Source: CAZHFW01 sp964531675 (lineage in GTDB: Bacteria > Planctomycetota > Phycisphaerae > Phycisphaerales > UBA1924). From it: DNA of 64,000 bases. The DNA lies in contig CAZHFW010000022.1 in the NCBI GenBank assembly GCA_964531675.1, forward strand, positions 6,911-70,910. The letters are read 5' to 3'. A program made the position numbers and the translations under genes. How positions within the stretch are numbered: position 1 is the first letter of the stretch; each line of letters starts with the position of its first letter. The notes under the pieces are model-generated. The model had not been told where the DNA came from. It was given only the letters and a program-made list of their open reading frames with translations, and did not search any database. This document shows positions 44,634 to 52,285 of the stretch, one piece after another.

Positions 44634-45455
44634 TCACTTCTCGCCGAGCAGTTCCTTCACGCGGGGCTCGATCGCCTCGGCCCACTTGGTGTACCCGTCC
44701 GGAGACAGGTGCAGGAAGTCGGGCATGATCGCCTTGGGAAGCGTGCCGTCGGCCGCCAGGAACGACGCGCCGATGTCCATGAAGAAAACACGCTTGTGGT
44801 CGTCGAGCTTGGCGATCTCCGCGTTCACCGCCGCGAGCTTTTCACGCTGCGGATTGGGCTTTTCGCCGCGCGGGAAGATCGCAAGCAAGAGCACCTTGGT
44901 CTCGGGGAGCCTGGTGTTGAGCTCGTGCACGATCGCCTTCACGCCCTGCGCGATCTCGTCGGCGCTGTTGTCGTTCCCGTTGGAGTTGTTGGTCCCGATC
45001 ATCACCACCGCGAGCTTGGGCGCCGCGCCCGCCTTGGGCTTCTCGAGCCCCTCCAGATTCCCGTTCTGCAATCTCCAGAGCACGTGCTGGGTGCGATCGC
45101 CGCCGATGCCCAGGTTCACCGCGTTGCGCGGGCCGTAGTACTTGGCCCACACCGCCTTGCCCTCACCCTCCCAGCCCTGCGTGATCGAGTCGCCGATGAA
45201 CAGCATCCCGATGTCGCCCTTCTCCGCGCCCTGCTTCACCCGCGCGTTGAACGACGCGTTGCGATCCATCCACCACTTGTCCTTCTCGCCGTTCCGCGGC
45301 ACAGGGACCACCGTGCTCGGCTCGCGCATCTTGGGCGCCATGTCCACCTTCGAAGGCTCGTGGTTCACCACGCCCGCCTGGGCCATCGCCCCGCCGGTCC
45401 ACGCCATCGCCACGCCGAGAACGCCCAACAGGGCCCGATTGCGGAAGGTCTTCAT
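44634..45455 (-). CDS. secreted GDSL/SGNH-family hydrolase
   Basis: The 273-residue protein has a signal peptide (MKTFRNRALLGVLGVAMAW, cleaved near residue 26) and an SGNH hydrolase domain: FIGDSITQGWEG with the nucleophile S90, LGIGGDRTQHVLWRLQNG, VMIGTNNSNG and the Asp/His motif DFLHLSPDGY. It matches the platelet-activating-factor acetylhydrolase-like group and would hydrolyse esters of sugars or lipids outside the cytoplasm. Carbohydrate esters are a reasonable guess given the lifestyle, but unproven. Confidence 0.82.
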   Translation of the reverse strand: MKTFRNRALLGVLGVAMAWTGGAMAQAGVVNHEPSKVDMAPKMREPSTVVPVPRNGEKDKWWMDRNASFNARVKQGAEKGDIGMLFIGDSITQGWEGEGKAVWAKYYGPRNAVNLGIGGDRTQHVLWRLQNGNLEGLEKPKAGAAPKLAVVMIGTNNSNGNDNSADEIAQGVKAIVHELNTRLPETKVLLLAIFPRGEKPNPQREKLAAVNAEIAKLDDHKRVFFMDIGASFLAADGTLPKAIMPDFLHLSPDGYTKWAEAIEPRVKELLGEK

Positions 45456-45625
45456 GCCGCCCAGACTACCGCCAACCCGCCCGGTCCACCCCGCTCTGCC
45501 CCCACTCCGCCCCCACTCCAGCCCGCCCCGATCCGGGTCGAGCCCCGGATTCCGATCGGGAGTGGAAAACCGCCCCCAACCGGCCGATACTTGGGGTCCT
45601 TGGCGAGCCCGCAAGGCCCGCCCAA

Positions 45626-45697
45626 GCCACCTTAGCTCAGCGGTAGAGCGATGCTTTCGTAAAGCATAGGTCCGGGGTTCAATCCCCCGAGGTGGCT
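45626..45697 (+). tRNA. tRNA-Thr (anticodon CGT)
   Basis: The 72-nt sequence folds into a normal cloverleaf: acceptor GCCACCT (45626-45632) with AGGTGGC (45690-45696), D arm GCTC/GAGC, anticodon stem ATGCT/AGCAT around TTCGTAA with anticodon CGT at 45658-45660, and T arm CGGGG/CCCCG around TTCAATC. The 3' CCA is not encoded, so it must be added after transcription. It decodes ACG. Confidence 0.95.
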
Positions 45698-45791
45698 CTT
45701 TGTCCTGCAAGGACTTACAGACAATTGCGGCTCGGGCATCCCTGTTCTTCCGCGCGCCGTCGACCGTCCGCCTTCGGCCGCCCGCAACCAC

Positions 45792-45830
45792 CAAAAACAC
45801 CCCGGCCCCGCCGAGTGAAGCGGGGCCGGG
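45792..45830 (-). terminator. rho-independent terminator of the lamin-tail gene
   Basis: A perfect 11-bp stem CCCGGCCCCGC / GCGGGGCCGGG (45801-45830) is followed on the minus strand by GTGTTTTTGG. It lies about 55 bp past the stop of the leftward gene at 45886-46539 and also borders the rightward tRNA. Confidence 0.75.
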
Positions 45831-45885
45831 CGCCTGGTTTGCATCTGGTTGAGTCCGAAGACTGTCGAGGCCATCGCAGCTTCGC

Positions 45886-46539
45886 TCACGCGCGACGACG
45901 ACGGGCCACCAGGCCCGCCGCAACCATCAGCGCCGCAGCGCCGGGGGTCGGGACGTAGGTCCCGGGGCTGCCCACGTCCGTCGCGGGCGAGACCGCGGCA
46001 AACGAGTTCTGGGCATCGCCCACCACCGACTTCACCCAGGTGGTGTCGATGTTGCCGAACAGCCCCGAGCCATCGACGCGGGGCGCCCAGGCGCTGAAGC
46101 CGTTGGTCCGCACCGTGCCCGCGAAGTTCTGATCGCCATAAGTCAGACGATCCACGAGATTGCTGGACGCGTCGTAGATGTTGATCTCGTCGTTGCGCCC
46201 GAGGTTGTTGGTGTTCCCGCCCAGGATCACGACGCTGGCCGACAGGTTCCAGCGGGCGCGGAACGCACTCTCGCTGGCCTCGGTCACGATCACGCTCTGC
46301 CCCGGCGCGATCACGCCCAGCGCCGAGAGGCTGAAGCTCCCAGCGGTGCGCGAATCATCGTCGAAGCTCCAGCCCGTCAGGTCCACCGGCGTTGCGCCGA
46401 GATTGGTCAGCTCGACGAACTCGAAGTTGACCTGCGTCGAGCCGTTGAGGCCCTGGTACATGAACTCGGTGATCGCCACGCCCGCGAGCGCTTGCCCGGC
46501 AGCCAAGCCAACCACGCCGATGGTCAGAAACGTCTTCAT
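45886..46539 (-). CDS. secreted lamin-tail-domain protein with PEP-CTERM-like tail
   Basis: The 217-residue protein has a signal peptide (MKTFLTIGVVGLAAGQALA) and a lamin-tail domain: VAITEFMYQGLNGSTQVNFE, FVELTNLGATPVDLTGWSF, DDDSRTAGSFSL and VIAPGQSVIVTE are the usual order of strands. It ends VPTPGAAALMVAAGLVARRRRA, here with one residue after the arginines. AGGAGGAGAG precedes the ATG at 46539. Such domains occur in surface and adhesive proteins. A second lamin-tail-like protein lies at 47861-49282. Confidence 0.8.
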   Translation of the reverse strand: MKTFLTIGVVGLAAGQALAGVAITEFMYQGLNGSTQVNFEFVELTNLGATPVDLTGWSFDDDSRTAGSFSLSALGVIAPGQSVIVTEASESAFRARWNLSASVVILGGNTNNLGRNDEINIYDASSNLVDRLTYGDQNFAGTVRTNGFSAWAPRVDGSGLFGNIDTTWVKSVVGDAQNSFAAVSPATDVGSPGTYVPTPGAAALMVAAGLVARRRRA

Positions 46540-46825
46540 CTTGTCTCTCCTCCTGTGAACGTCCGCAGCGCCACGCGCCACGACCGCGGAGGAAAGTAGA
46601 ACCCGTGCAAAACTCCCGCGTCGCCAAGGCGCAAGAGTTCGATTCAACTTGCGCAAAGCCTCGCCCCGCCTCGCGAATTGTTCAGCCCGCGCGAGCGCCG
46701 TGTGAAATCCTCACCGAATCCTGACGTCTGAACCAAGTCTTGAAACAGCCCTCACCAAGCGCTCGCGCAGTCTTCACCACCCGCGTCTATGTTCCCGCCC
46801 GAATCGCTCGCAAAGGGGACGACGC

Positions 46826-47806
46826 ATGAACCGCGCCCGCGCCTTCACACTCATCGAACTGCTGGTCGTCATCGCGGTCATCGCGGTGCTCATCAGCATC
46901 CTGCTCCCCAGTCTGGCCGGCGCTCGGGAGTCCGCCCGCACGCTCAAGTGCAAGTCCAACCAGCGCATGTTCGGCGTCGCCTTCCTCACGTACGCCAACG
47001 CCAACCAGGGCTTCTATTGCTCCGGGCCCTCCGACAACCGCAAGTTCCGCTCCTGGGGCGCCATCACCGAAGCGGGCTGGATGGCCGACCAGATCAACGG
47101 GTCCTACGCCAAGCCTGGCGACATGCTCTGCCCGAGCAACGTCGCCAAGCTCACGCAGAACATGATGCTCTCCCGCCTCAACGACAAGCCCGCCAAGACC
47201 GTCGCCAAGACCCTCTCCGACCGCGACGCCCTCCTCAAGACAGGCCTCAACTCCAACTACTGCATCTCCTGGTACCTCGGCTACACCGAGATGAAGTCCC
47301 CCGACTCCTCCGTCGGTGACCGCCAGAACATCAACTCCGTCGTCGGCCCCCTCAACGACAAATACCTCTCCACCGTCCCGCCTTCCATCGTCCCGCTCAT
47401 GGGCGACGCCCGCGTCTACGAAGAAGGCGGCGCCGAGATGGTCGACGGCGTCTCCACCCGCATCACCCGCTCGGTCTCCGACGGGCCCGAAGATGTCATG
47501 GACCAGTGGGGCCGTCAGGACTTCGACGACTTCGGCCCCGCCCACGGCAAGTCCACCAAGATCGCCTCCGCCATCTTCGGCCAGGGCAACGACAAGCAGA
47601 TCGACGCCATCGACGGAAACTTCCTCTTCGCCGACGGCCACGTCGCGCTCTTCAAGGACCTCAACCGCGACGGCGAGTTCGGTTGGCTCGCCACCGAGAA
47701 CCGCGATCCGCTCGCGCCCTACCCCGACCTCGAAGGCAAAGTCTTCGGAGGAATCCTCTCCTCGGGCAAGTACTGGAATCCCCCCGCCTCCGAAGGCGGC
47801 AACTGA
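46826..47806 (+). CDS. type II/IV pseudopilin-like protein (DUF1559-related)
   Basis: The 326-residue protein has a prepilin N-terminus: AFTLIELLVVIAVIAVLISI after a short leader MNRAR. The predicted cleavage is after the Ala or Arg before F, followed by N-methylation of that F. The rest is a soluble domain with GNFLFADGHVALFKD, the H-X9-DG-type ending found in planctomycete pseudopilins. It belongs to type II secretion-like or pilus systems as a minor pilin. AAGGGGACG precedes the ATG. The lamin-tail/dockerin gene follows after 54 bp. Confidence 0.85.
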   Translation: MNRARAFTLIELLVVIAVIAVLISILLPSLAGARESARTLKCKSNQRMFGVAFLTYANANQGFYCSGPSDNRKFRSWGAITEAGWMADQINGSYAKPGDMLCPSNVAKLTQNMMLSRLNDKPAKTVAKTLSDRDALLKTGLNSNYCISWYLGYTEMKSPDSSVGDRQNINSVVGPLNDKYLSTVPPSIVPLMGDARVYEEGGAEMVDGVSTRITRSVSDGPEDVMDQWGRQDFDDFGPAHGKSTKIASAIFGQGNDKQIDAIDGNFLFADGHVALFKDLNRDGEFGWLATENRDPLAPYPDLEGKVFGGILSSGKYWNPPASEGGN

Positions 47807-47860
47807 TCCCCCAATCAAATCCGCCGCTCGTTCCCCTGTCCCTCGAACGGAGTTCAAGAG

Positions 47861-49282
47861 ATGAGAACCCTCCCCGCCCTCGCGCTGGCCCTCGTCGCCG
47901 GCGTCGCCAACGCCCAGGTCGTCATCAACGAAGTCATCACCAACCCGCCGGGCTCGGGCTCCGTCGACAACCGCTGGGAGTTCATCGAGCTCTACGGCAC
48001 CCCGGGCATGAGCCTCAATGGCTACGCCATCGGCTTCGCCTCAGGCGGCATGGACAACGACGGCGACGGCATCCCCAGCCGCGACCCCCTCATCGGCGAT
48101 CCGGGCGATGAGTTCCCCGAGATGGACGAGTGCTTCTCCCTCGATGGTCTCTCCATCGGCTCCAACGGATTCCTCGTCCTCTACAACGTCACCAGCGGCG
48201 GCTCCTCCTCCATTCTCCCGCTGCTCCCCACCGCTACCTCGCGCAAGACCTTCATCGCGGCCCACATCCCCTCTTCCGATGTCGCCGGCCGCATCAAGAA
48301 CGATGGCTCCATGACCCTCCTTCTGGTACACAACCGCCCCTACTACCAGTGGACCGGCGCCCAGTCGCTCTACGACGGCCAGCCCAACTACTTCGCGGGC
48401 TCTCGGTACGCCTTCCGCAAGGACACCAACCCCGACGTTGACTTCAACTCCCGTCTCGATCGCGGCACCGAGATCCCGGTTCCCCCCACGCCCGACCCCG
48501 TTCAGGTCTGGCAGCCGCTGCAAGTCGTCGATGAGTTCGCCTGGTCCAATGAGGGCGGACACGAGTACACCACCTCCGAGCAGTACCAAATCTCCGACAC
48601 TCCGGGCTTCAATCCCGACGCCGTCTCGCGCGTGAACTACTTTGGCTCCAATCCCCGCCGCGGCCATCGCTTCAACGCCTCCAACGCGCTGGTCAACACC
48701 CGCATCGCCGACGAAGAGTTCATCTACGGCGAACTCAAGGATGACGGCGCAGGCACCGTTGACCCCTCCCTCACCTACATCACCTCCAAAGGCCCCACCG
48801 ACGTGAAGGCCCCGCGCTACAACGGCTCATGCAACCCCGACGCCGGCGGCGGATGCTCGCCCGTCTCCGGAGGCAAGTACGCCTTCACCGACATCAACAC
48901 CACCGGCTTCCGCATCACGCCGGGCACCTTCAACGACGTCAACGCTGCCGCCAACGGCGGCATCAACATCACCCAGTTCCGCTTCAAGGCCGGTGACTTC
49001 AACTTCGACGGACTCGTCGACATCGAAGACCTCTACCTCATCAACCAGGCGGTCGGCGCGACGCTCAACGACACCACGCTCGTCACCGACGACAACGGCA
49101 CCGCCGATCCCCTCGACGACTTCACCTACACGGGCTGGAAGTGGCAGTCCCGCAAGTTCAACGGGATCGTCGCCATGATGAACATGAACACCACCGACGG
49201 CCCGGGCGGCACCAACGCCAGCTCCGTCACCGCTGCCGACGTCCAGGCCGCCGAAGCCCTCGTTCAGGCCTCCTGGCAGTAA
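47861..49282 (+). CDS. large secreted protein with lamin-tail-like and dockerin-like parts
   Basis: The 473-residue protein has a signal peptide (MRTLPALALALVAGVANA). The N-terminal part resembles a lamin-tail domain (VVINEVITNPPGSGSVDNRW, EFIELYGTPGMSLNGYAI), the middle is a long beta-rich region, and near the C-terminus there is a dockerin- or EF-like calcium loop (GDFNFDGLVDIEDLYLINQA). It has no PEP-CTERM tail, unlike its paralogue, so it is probably retained by the dockerin-type element or released. It ends in a strong terminator at 49325-49360. The gene is probably co-transcribed with the pseudopilin gene. Confidence 0.75.
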   Translation: MRTLPALALALVAGVANAQVVINEVITNPPGSGSVDNRWEFIELYGTPGMSLNGYAIGFASGGMDNDGDGIPSRDPLIGDPGDEFPEMDECFSLDGLSIGSNGFLVLYNVTSGGSSSILPLLPTATSRKTFIAAHIPSSDVAGRIKNDGSMTLLLVHNRPYYQWTGAQSLYDGQPNYFAGSRYAFRKDTNPDVDFNSRLDRGTEIPVPPTPDPVQVWQPLQVVDEFAWSNEGGHEYTTSEQYQISDTPGFNPDAVSRVNYFGSNPRRGHRFNASNALVNTRIADEEFIYGELKDDGAGTVDPSLTYITSKGPTDVKAPRYNGSCNPDAGGGCSPVSGGKYAFTDINTTGFRITPGTFNDVNAAANGGINITQFRFKAGDFNFDGLVDIEDLYLINQAVGATLNDTTLVTDDNGTADPLDDFTYTGWKWQSRKFNGIVAMMNMNTTDGPGGTNASSVTAADVQAAEALVQASWQ

Positions 49283-49324
49283 CCGCGCCGACCGACCTCT
49301 CTCCGCCAGAGGAGTGCCCCTTGC

Positions 49325-49360
49325 AAGGCCGGCCCCGATCTTCGGGCCGGCCTTTCTTCT
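49325..49360 (+). terminator. rho-independent terminator of the lamin-tail/dockerin gene
   Basis: The 11-bp stem AAGGCCGGCCC / GGGCCGGCCTT (49325-49354) is followed by TCTTCTG. It lies 43 bp past the stop. Confidence 0.8.
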
Positions 49361-49405
49361 GCGCCAGCAGCCGCGACGCACGCACGCCTTGCTCCGAATC
49401 ACAGC

Positions 49406-49440
49406 CAAAAACAAACACGGGGCGGAACACCGCCCCGTGC
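49406..49440 (-). terminator. rho-independent terminator of rpmA
   Basis: A perfect 10-bp stem CACGGGGCGG / CCGCCCCGTG around AACA (49416-49439) is followed on the minus strand by TTTGTTTTTGG. It lies 63 bp past the rpmA stop. Confidence 0.85.
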
Positions 49441-49501
49441 CTGAGAAATCTGTGTTGTCGGCCCGGCTTGCGCCCCGGCCCGGATTGCGCCTGGTCCTGA
49501 C

Positions 49502-49789
49502 TCAGGCCTGCTTGGCCGAGCTCAGCCACGACGGACGCGGGGCCTTCGGGTCCGAAGGCTCAACGTGCACCTTGCGGCCGCGGAAGATCACCGTGCCTTC
49601 GGCCACGGAGTACAGCGTGTTGTCGCTGCCTTCGCGAACGTTGAAGCCCGCCATGAACGGCGTGCCCACCTGGCGAACGATGATCGAGCCGGCCTTGGCA
49701 ATCTCGCCGCCGTAGAGCTTGATCCCGCGGTACTGCGGATTGGAGTCGCGACCGTTCTTGGTCGAGCCCTGTCCCTTTTTATGTGCCAT
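49502..49789 (-). CDS. rpmA: 50S ribosomal protein L27
   Basis: L27 sits near the peptidyl transferase centre, its N-terminal tail reaching the tRNA ends. The 95-residue protein starts MAHKKGQGSTKNGRDSNPQY and has GGEIAKAGSIIVRQVGT and SLYSVAEG-type motif NTLYSVAEGTVIFRG. It is about 10 residues longer than in E. coli at the C-terminus. GAGGAAC precedes the ATG. rplU (L21), its usual partner, is not adjacent. Confidence 0.95.
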   Translation of the reverse strand: MAHKKGQGSTKNGRDSNPQYRGIKLYGGEIAKAGSIIVRQVGTPFMAGFNVREGSDNTLYSVAEGTVIFRGRKVHVEPSDPKAPRPSWLSSAKQA

Positions 49790-49969
49790 GACCAGTTCCT
49801 CGCGTTGCTCAACCGGCGTGTCGGCCGGAATAGACCTGACAAAACCCGATCACCAATCCGACGCCCTTGCGGGTCGCCGCACAGGCCGGGAGGGAAGGTT
49901 AGGCGCTCCACCCGGAGCATTCCAACTCCCTCCAAACCGTCGATTTTCGCCCTTCGCCAACGCCTCAAA

Positions 49970-50653
49970 TCAGCGCAGAATCCAGCGCTGCTCCAGGAGC
50001 GGGTAAGGCGTGTTGCCACGCTTGTCGAAGTCCCCCGCGACCTTGTACTTGAGCATGAGCGTCTTGCGCAGCAGGCTCTTGAGTTCCTTGCCGGTCTTGG
50101 CGTCGATGGTGCTCACGGCGCGGGTCTCGCCTGAGAACCCCGCGGCGAAGATCGTCAGGTCCTCGGTGCGCAGCTGATCGGCGGGCCAGATCACCACGCC
50201 GCGCTTGCTGTTCTCCTTGCCCTGGAGAATCGGCCCGATGATCCCGATCTGATCCTCGATCAGGGGCTCATCCAGCGTCGCCAGCACGTGCTTGGTCACT
50301 TCCGCGGGAATATCGCGGCCCGAGCGGATCACGCGACCATCGTCGGTCATCAGGTCGAACGCGGGCGCAAAGAGCTGGTCCGCGCTCGAGTTGTTGACCA
50401 CGCGATACGTCAGGTAGAAGTACGCCTTGGCGCCCGCGTCCTTGGTCTCGAACGTCGTGATCCGCAGCTCGCCGACCTCGCAGTCCAGCTGCCAGCGCTT
50501 CGGAACCGCGTCAGGTTCGGGAGGAACCGCGATCGCGACGCTCGCCAGAGCGCCCACCGCAACACCCGCGGCCACGCCGGAGGAAAGCCCTCCCGCGCCC
50601 AGCGCCGCCATCCCGAACAGACCCGTGAGCACGCGTGCCGTGCGATTCGTCAT
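49970..50653 (-). CDS. exported protein of unknown function
   Basis: The 227-residue protein has an unusually long, Gly/Ala-rich hydrophobic N-terminus (residues 8-43, e.g. SGVAAGVAVGALASVAIAVP) that is likely a signal peptide or anchor. The rest is beta-rich with FETKDAGAKAYFYLTYRVV and APAFDLMTDDGRVI. GGAGTGG precedes the ATG at 50653. On the minus strand TAAACT at 50718-50723 is a possible -10 element. No family is recognised. Confidence 0.6.
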   Translation of the reverse strand: MTNRTARVLTGLFGMAALGAGGLSSGVAAGVAVGALASVAIAVPPEPDAVPKRWQLDCEVGELRITTFETKDAGAKAYFYLTYRVVNNSSADQLFAPAFDLMTDDGRVIRSGRDIPAEVTKHVLATLDEPLIEDQIGIIGPILQGKENSKRGVVIWPADQLRTEDLTIFAAGFSGETRAVSTIDAKTGKELKSLLRKTLMLKYKVAGDFDKRGNTPYPLLEQRWILR

Positions 50654-50799
50654 GGACCACTCCGATCAACCCGCCCCAAACCGGCCAGCTTCGCCGACCT
50701 CGGTGTGAGGGGCGTTAGTTTACGGACAACACGCCCGCGAGCAAACCGACCCGCCTTTGCGCACACCCGACACCCCCCAGCACCCGTAAACTCCCCCCG

Positions 50800-51831
50800 G
50801 TGACCCAGACGGCTCCCAACTCCTCCTCCCCTGTCGCCGCCCGCCGCCTCGGGTCGGACCTGACCCTGGCCGCGGCCATGCGTCTGGTCTCCCAGCAGCT
50901 CCCCAACCGGGAAATCGCGGCCCGCCGTTTCATCGCCTCGGCCCCGAACCACGGCATCGACCTCTCCCTGCTCTTTGGCGTCCTGGCCCCCGGTGTGCCC
51001 GGTGCTCCCATGTCCCTCCGCCAGGTCGCGCTGCTCGTCCCGGGCCATGGCCGGACGGGGATGTTCTTCCTCTCCGAGCCCGCAGCCGGGGGACCAACCG
51101 AACACGCCGACCCCGCGATCGCGCAGCAGGCCCGCCAGGACCGCGTGGCGTGCATCAACGCTGCCCTCGAACACCTGCGCACGTTCCTCAGCCAGCGCGT
51201 CCGCCTGGCCCAGGCACTCCCCGGGCCCGACGACGCGTGGGCCATCGGTGCATATCGAGACGCGGGATTCACACACGCCGGCGACCTGGCCTATCTCCGC
51301 GCCCAGCTCCACTCGGTCCCCTCCGAAGCCCTCACCTGGCCGGAGGGGATCCGCATCGTGCAAGCCTCGCAGATCGCCTCGGGCAGCTCACCCGCCTCCC
51401 AACGGGCCGAACTGGACGCGATGCTGGCCCAGGCGCTGGAGCGTTCGTACGCGCAAACCCTCGACTGCCCCGAGCTTTGCGGCTTGCGCGACACCGCCGA
51501 CATCATCGCCTCGCACCGCGCCACCGGTCAGTACGACCCCAGGCTCTGGTTCCTCGTCATGGACCAGGGCTCGCCCGAGGGATGCATGCTCCTCTCGCGC
51601 TGCCCCGATCAGCGTTCGGTCGAGCTGGTCTACCTGGGCCTGAGCCCCAAAGTGCGAGGCAAGGGACTCGGCAAACTCTTGATGCGTCTGGCGATGCAGC
51701 GCCTCTCGGGTCTGCCTGAGACGGAACTGGCCTGCGCGGTCGACAAGCGCAATGCGCCCGCGCTGGCGCTCTACAAGTCCTTCGGGCTCAACGCCTTCTC
51801 CGATCGCGTCGCGCTGGTGCGCAAGCCCTGA
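50800..51831 (+). CDS. GNAT-family N-acetyltransferase
   Basis: The 343-residue protein has two GNAT-like halves, as in mycothiol synthase-like proteins. The C-terminal half shows the acetyl-CoA motif VYLGLSPKVRGKGLGKLLM and VDKRNAPALALYKSFGL. The N-terminal half is less conserved and carries its own AGAYRD-like end (IGAYRDAGF). It starts with GTG at 50800. TAAACT lies 7 nt before it and no ribosome site is seen, suggesting a leaderless mRNA. The acceptor is unknown. Confidence 0.75.
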   Translation: MTQTAPNSSSPVAARRLGSDLTLAAAMRLVSQQLPNREIAARRFIASAPNHGIDLSLLFGVLAPGVPGAPMSLRQVALLVPGHGRTGMFFLSEPAAGGPTEHADPAIAQQARQDRVACINAALEHLRTFLSQRVRLAQALPGPDDAWAIGAYRDAGFTHAGDLAYLRAQLHSVPSEALTWPEGIRIVQASQIASGSSPASQRAELDAMLAQALERSYAQTLDCPELCGLRDTADIIASHRATGQYDPRLWFLVMDQGSPEGCMLLSRCPDQRSVELVYLGLSPKVRGKGLGKLLMRLAMQRLSGLPETELACAVDKRNAPALALYKSFGLNAFSDRVALVRKP

Positions 51832-52285
51832 GCCCGATCGCGCCGGTCGGCGCGCTGGCGAGCGGATCGGCAACTCAAAAATGCCCGCGCTGATCTTTCC
51901 ACGACGCAAGAAGTGACAGACTCGTCCTTTGCGCGCGGTTGGTGTCGGATGCGTGGAGTTTTGCACACCGAATCCGCACCGCGCGACGCCCGCGTGGACA
52001 AGATTTTTTCCGGCGCGTTTTGGCTTGGATTTCAGTGCTTTCCAGCGCGCACGCCCGAGATCGAAATCGTTCCCGCGTTGCTCGATCCGAGTCGGTGCAC
52101 TACGTTCATGTTCGGTCAAGGACTCGACCACGCGGCTCTCGCGTCAGGGGCTTTGAAGGCTCCAAAAGTCCACCATCCACCCGTTCCGGGCTGTCCCCGC
52201 GCGACGCACTCCTGCGTCACGCCCGCTCCCGGTGCGCGCTGGCTCGGCGGATTGACGCGCTCCGCGCGGGGAAAGGACTCGCTTC
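51832..52285. other. intergenic region upstream of dnaA
   Basis: These 454 bp precede dnaA. Several degenerate DnaA-box-like words occur (CTTTCCACG near 51896, TTTTGCACA near 51960, CGTGGACAA near 51992) but none is exact, and no AT-rich unwinding block is obvious. A T6 run lies near 52003. It may hold the dnaA promoter; there is not enough evidence for an origin. Confidence 0.4.

Noticed and set aside
51832..52285. Possible replication origin upstream of dnaA
   Set aside because: Only degenerate DnaA-box-like words, no AT-rich unwinding region, and no cluster of exact boxes.
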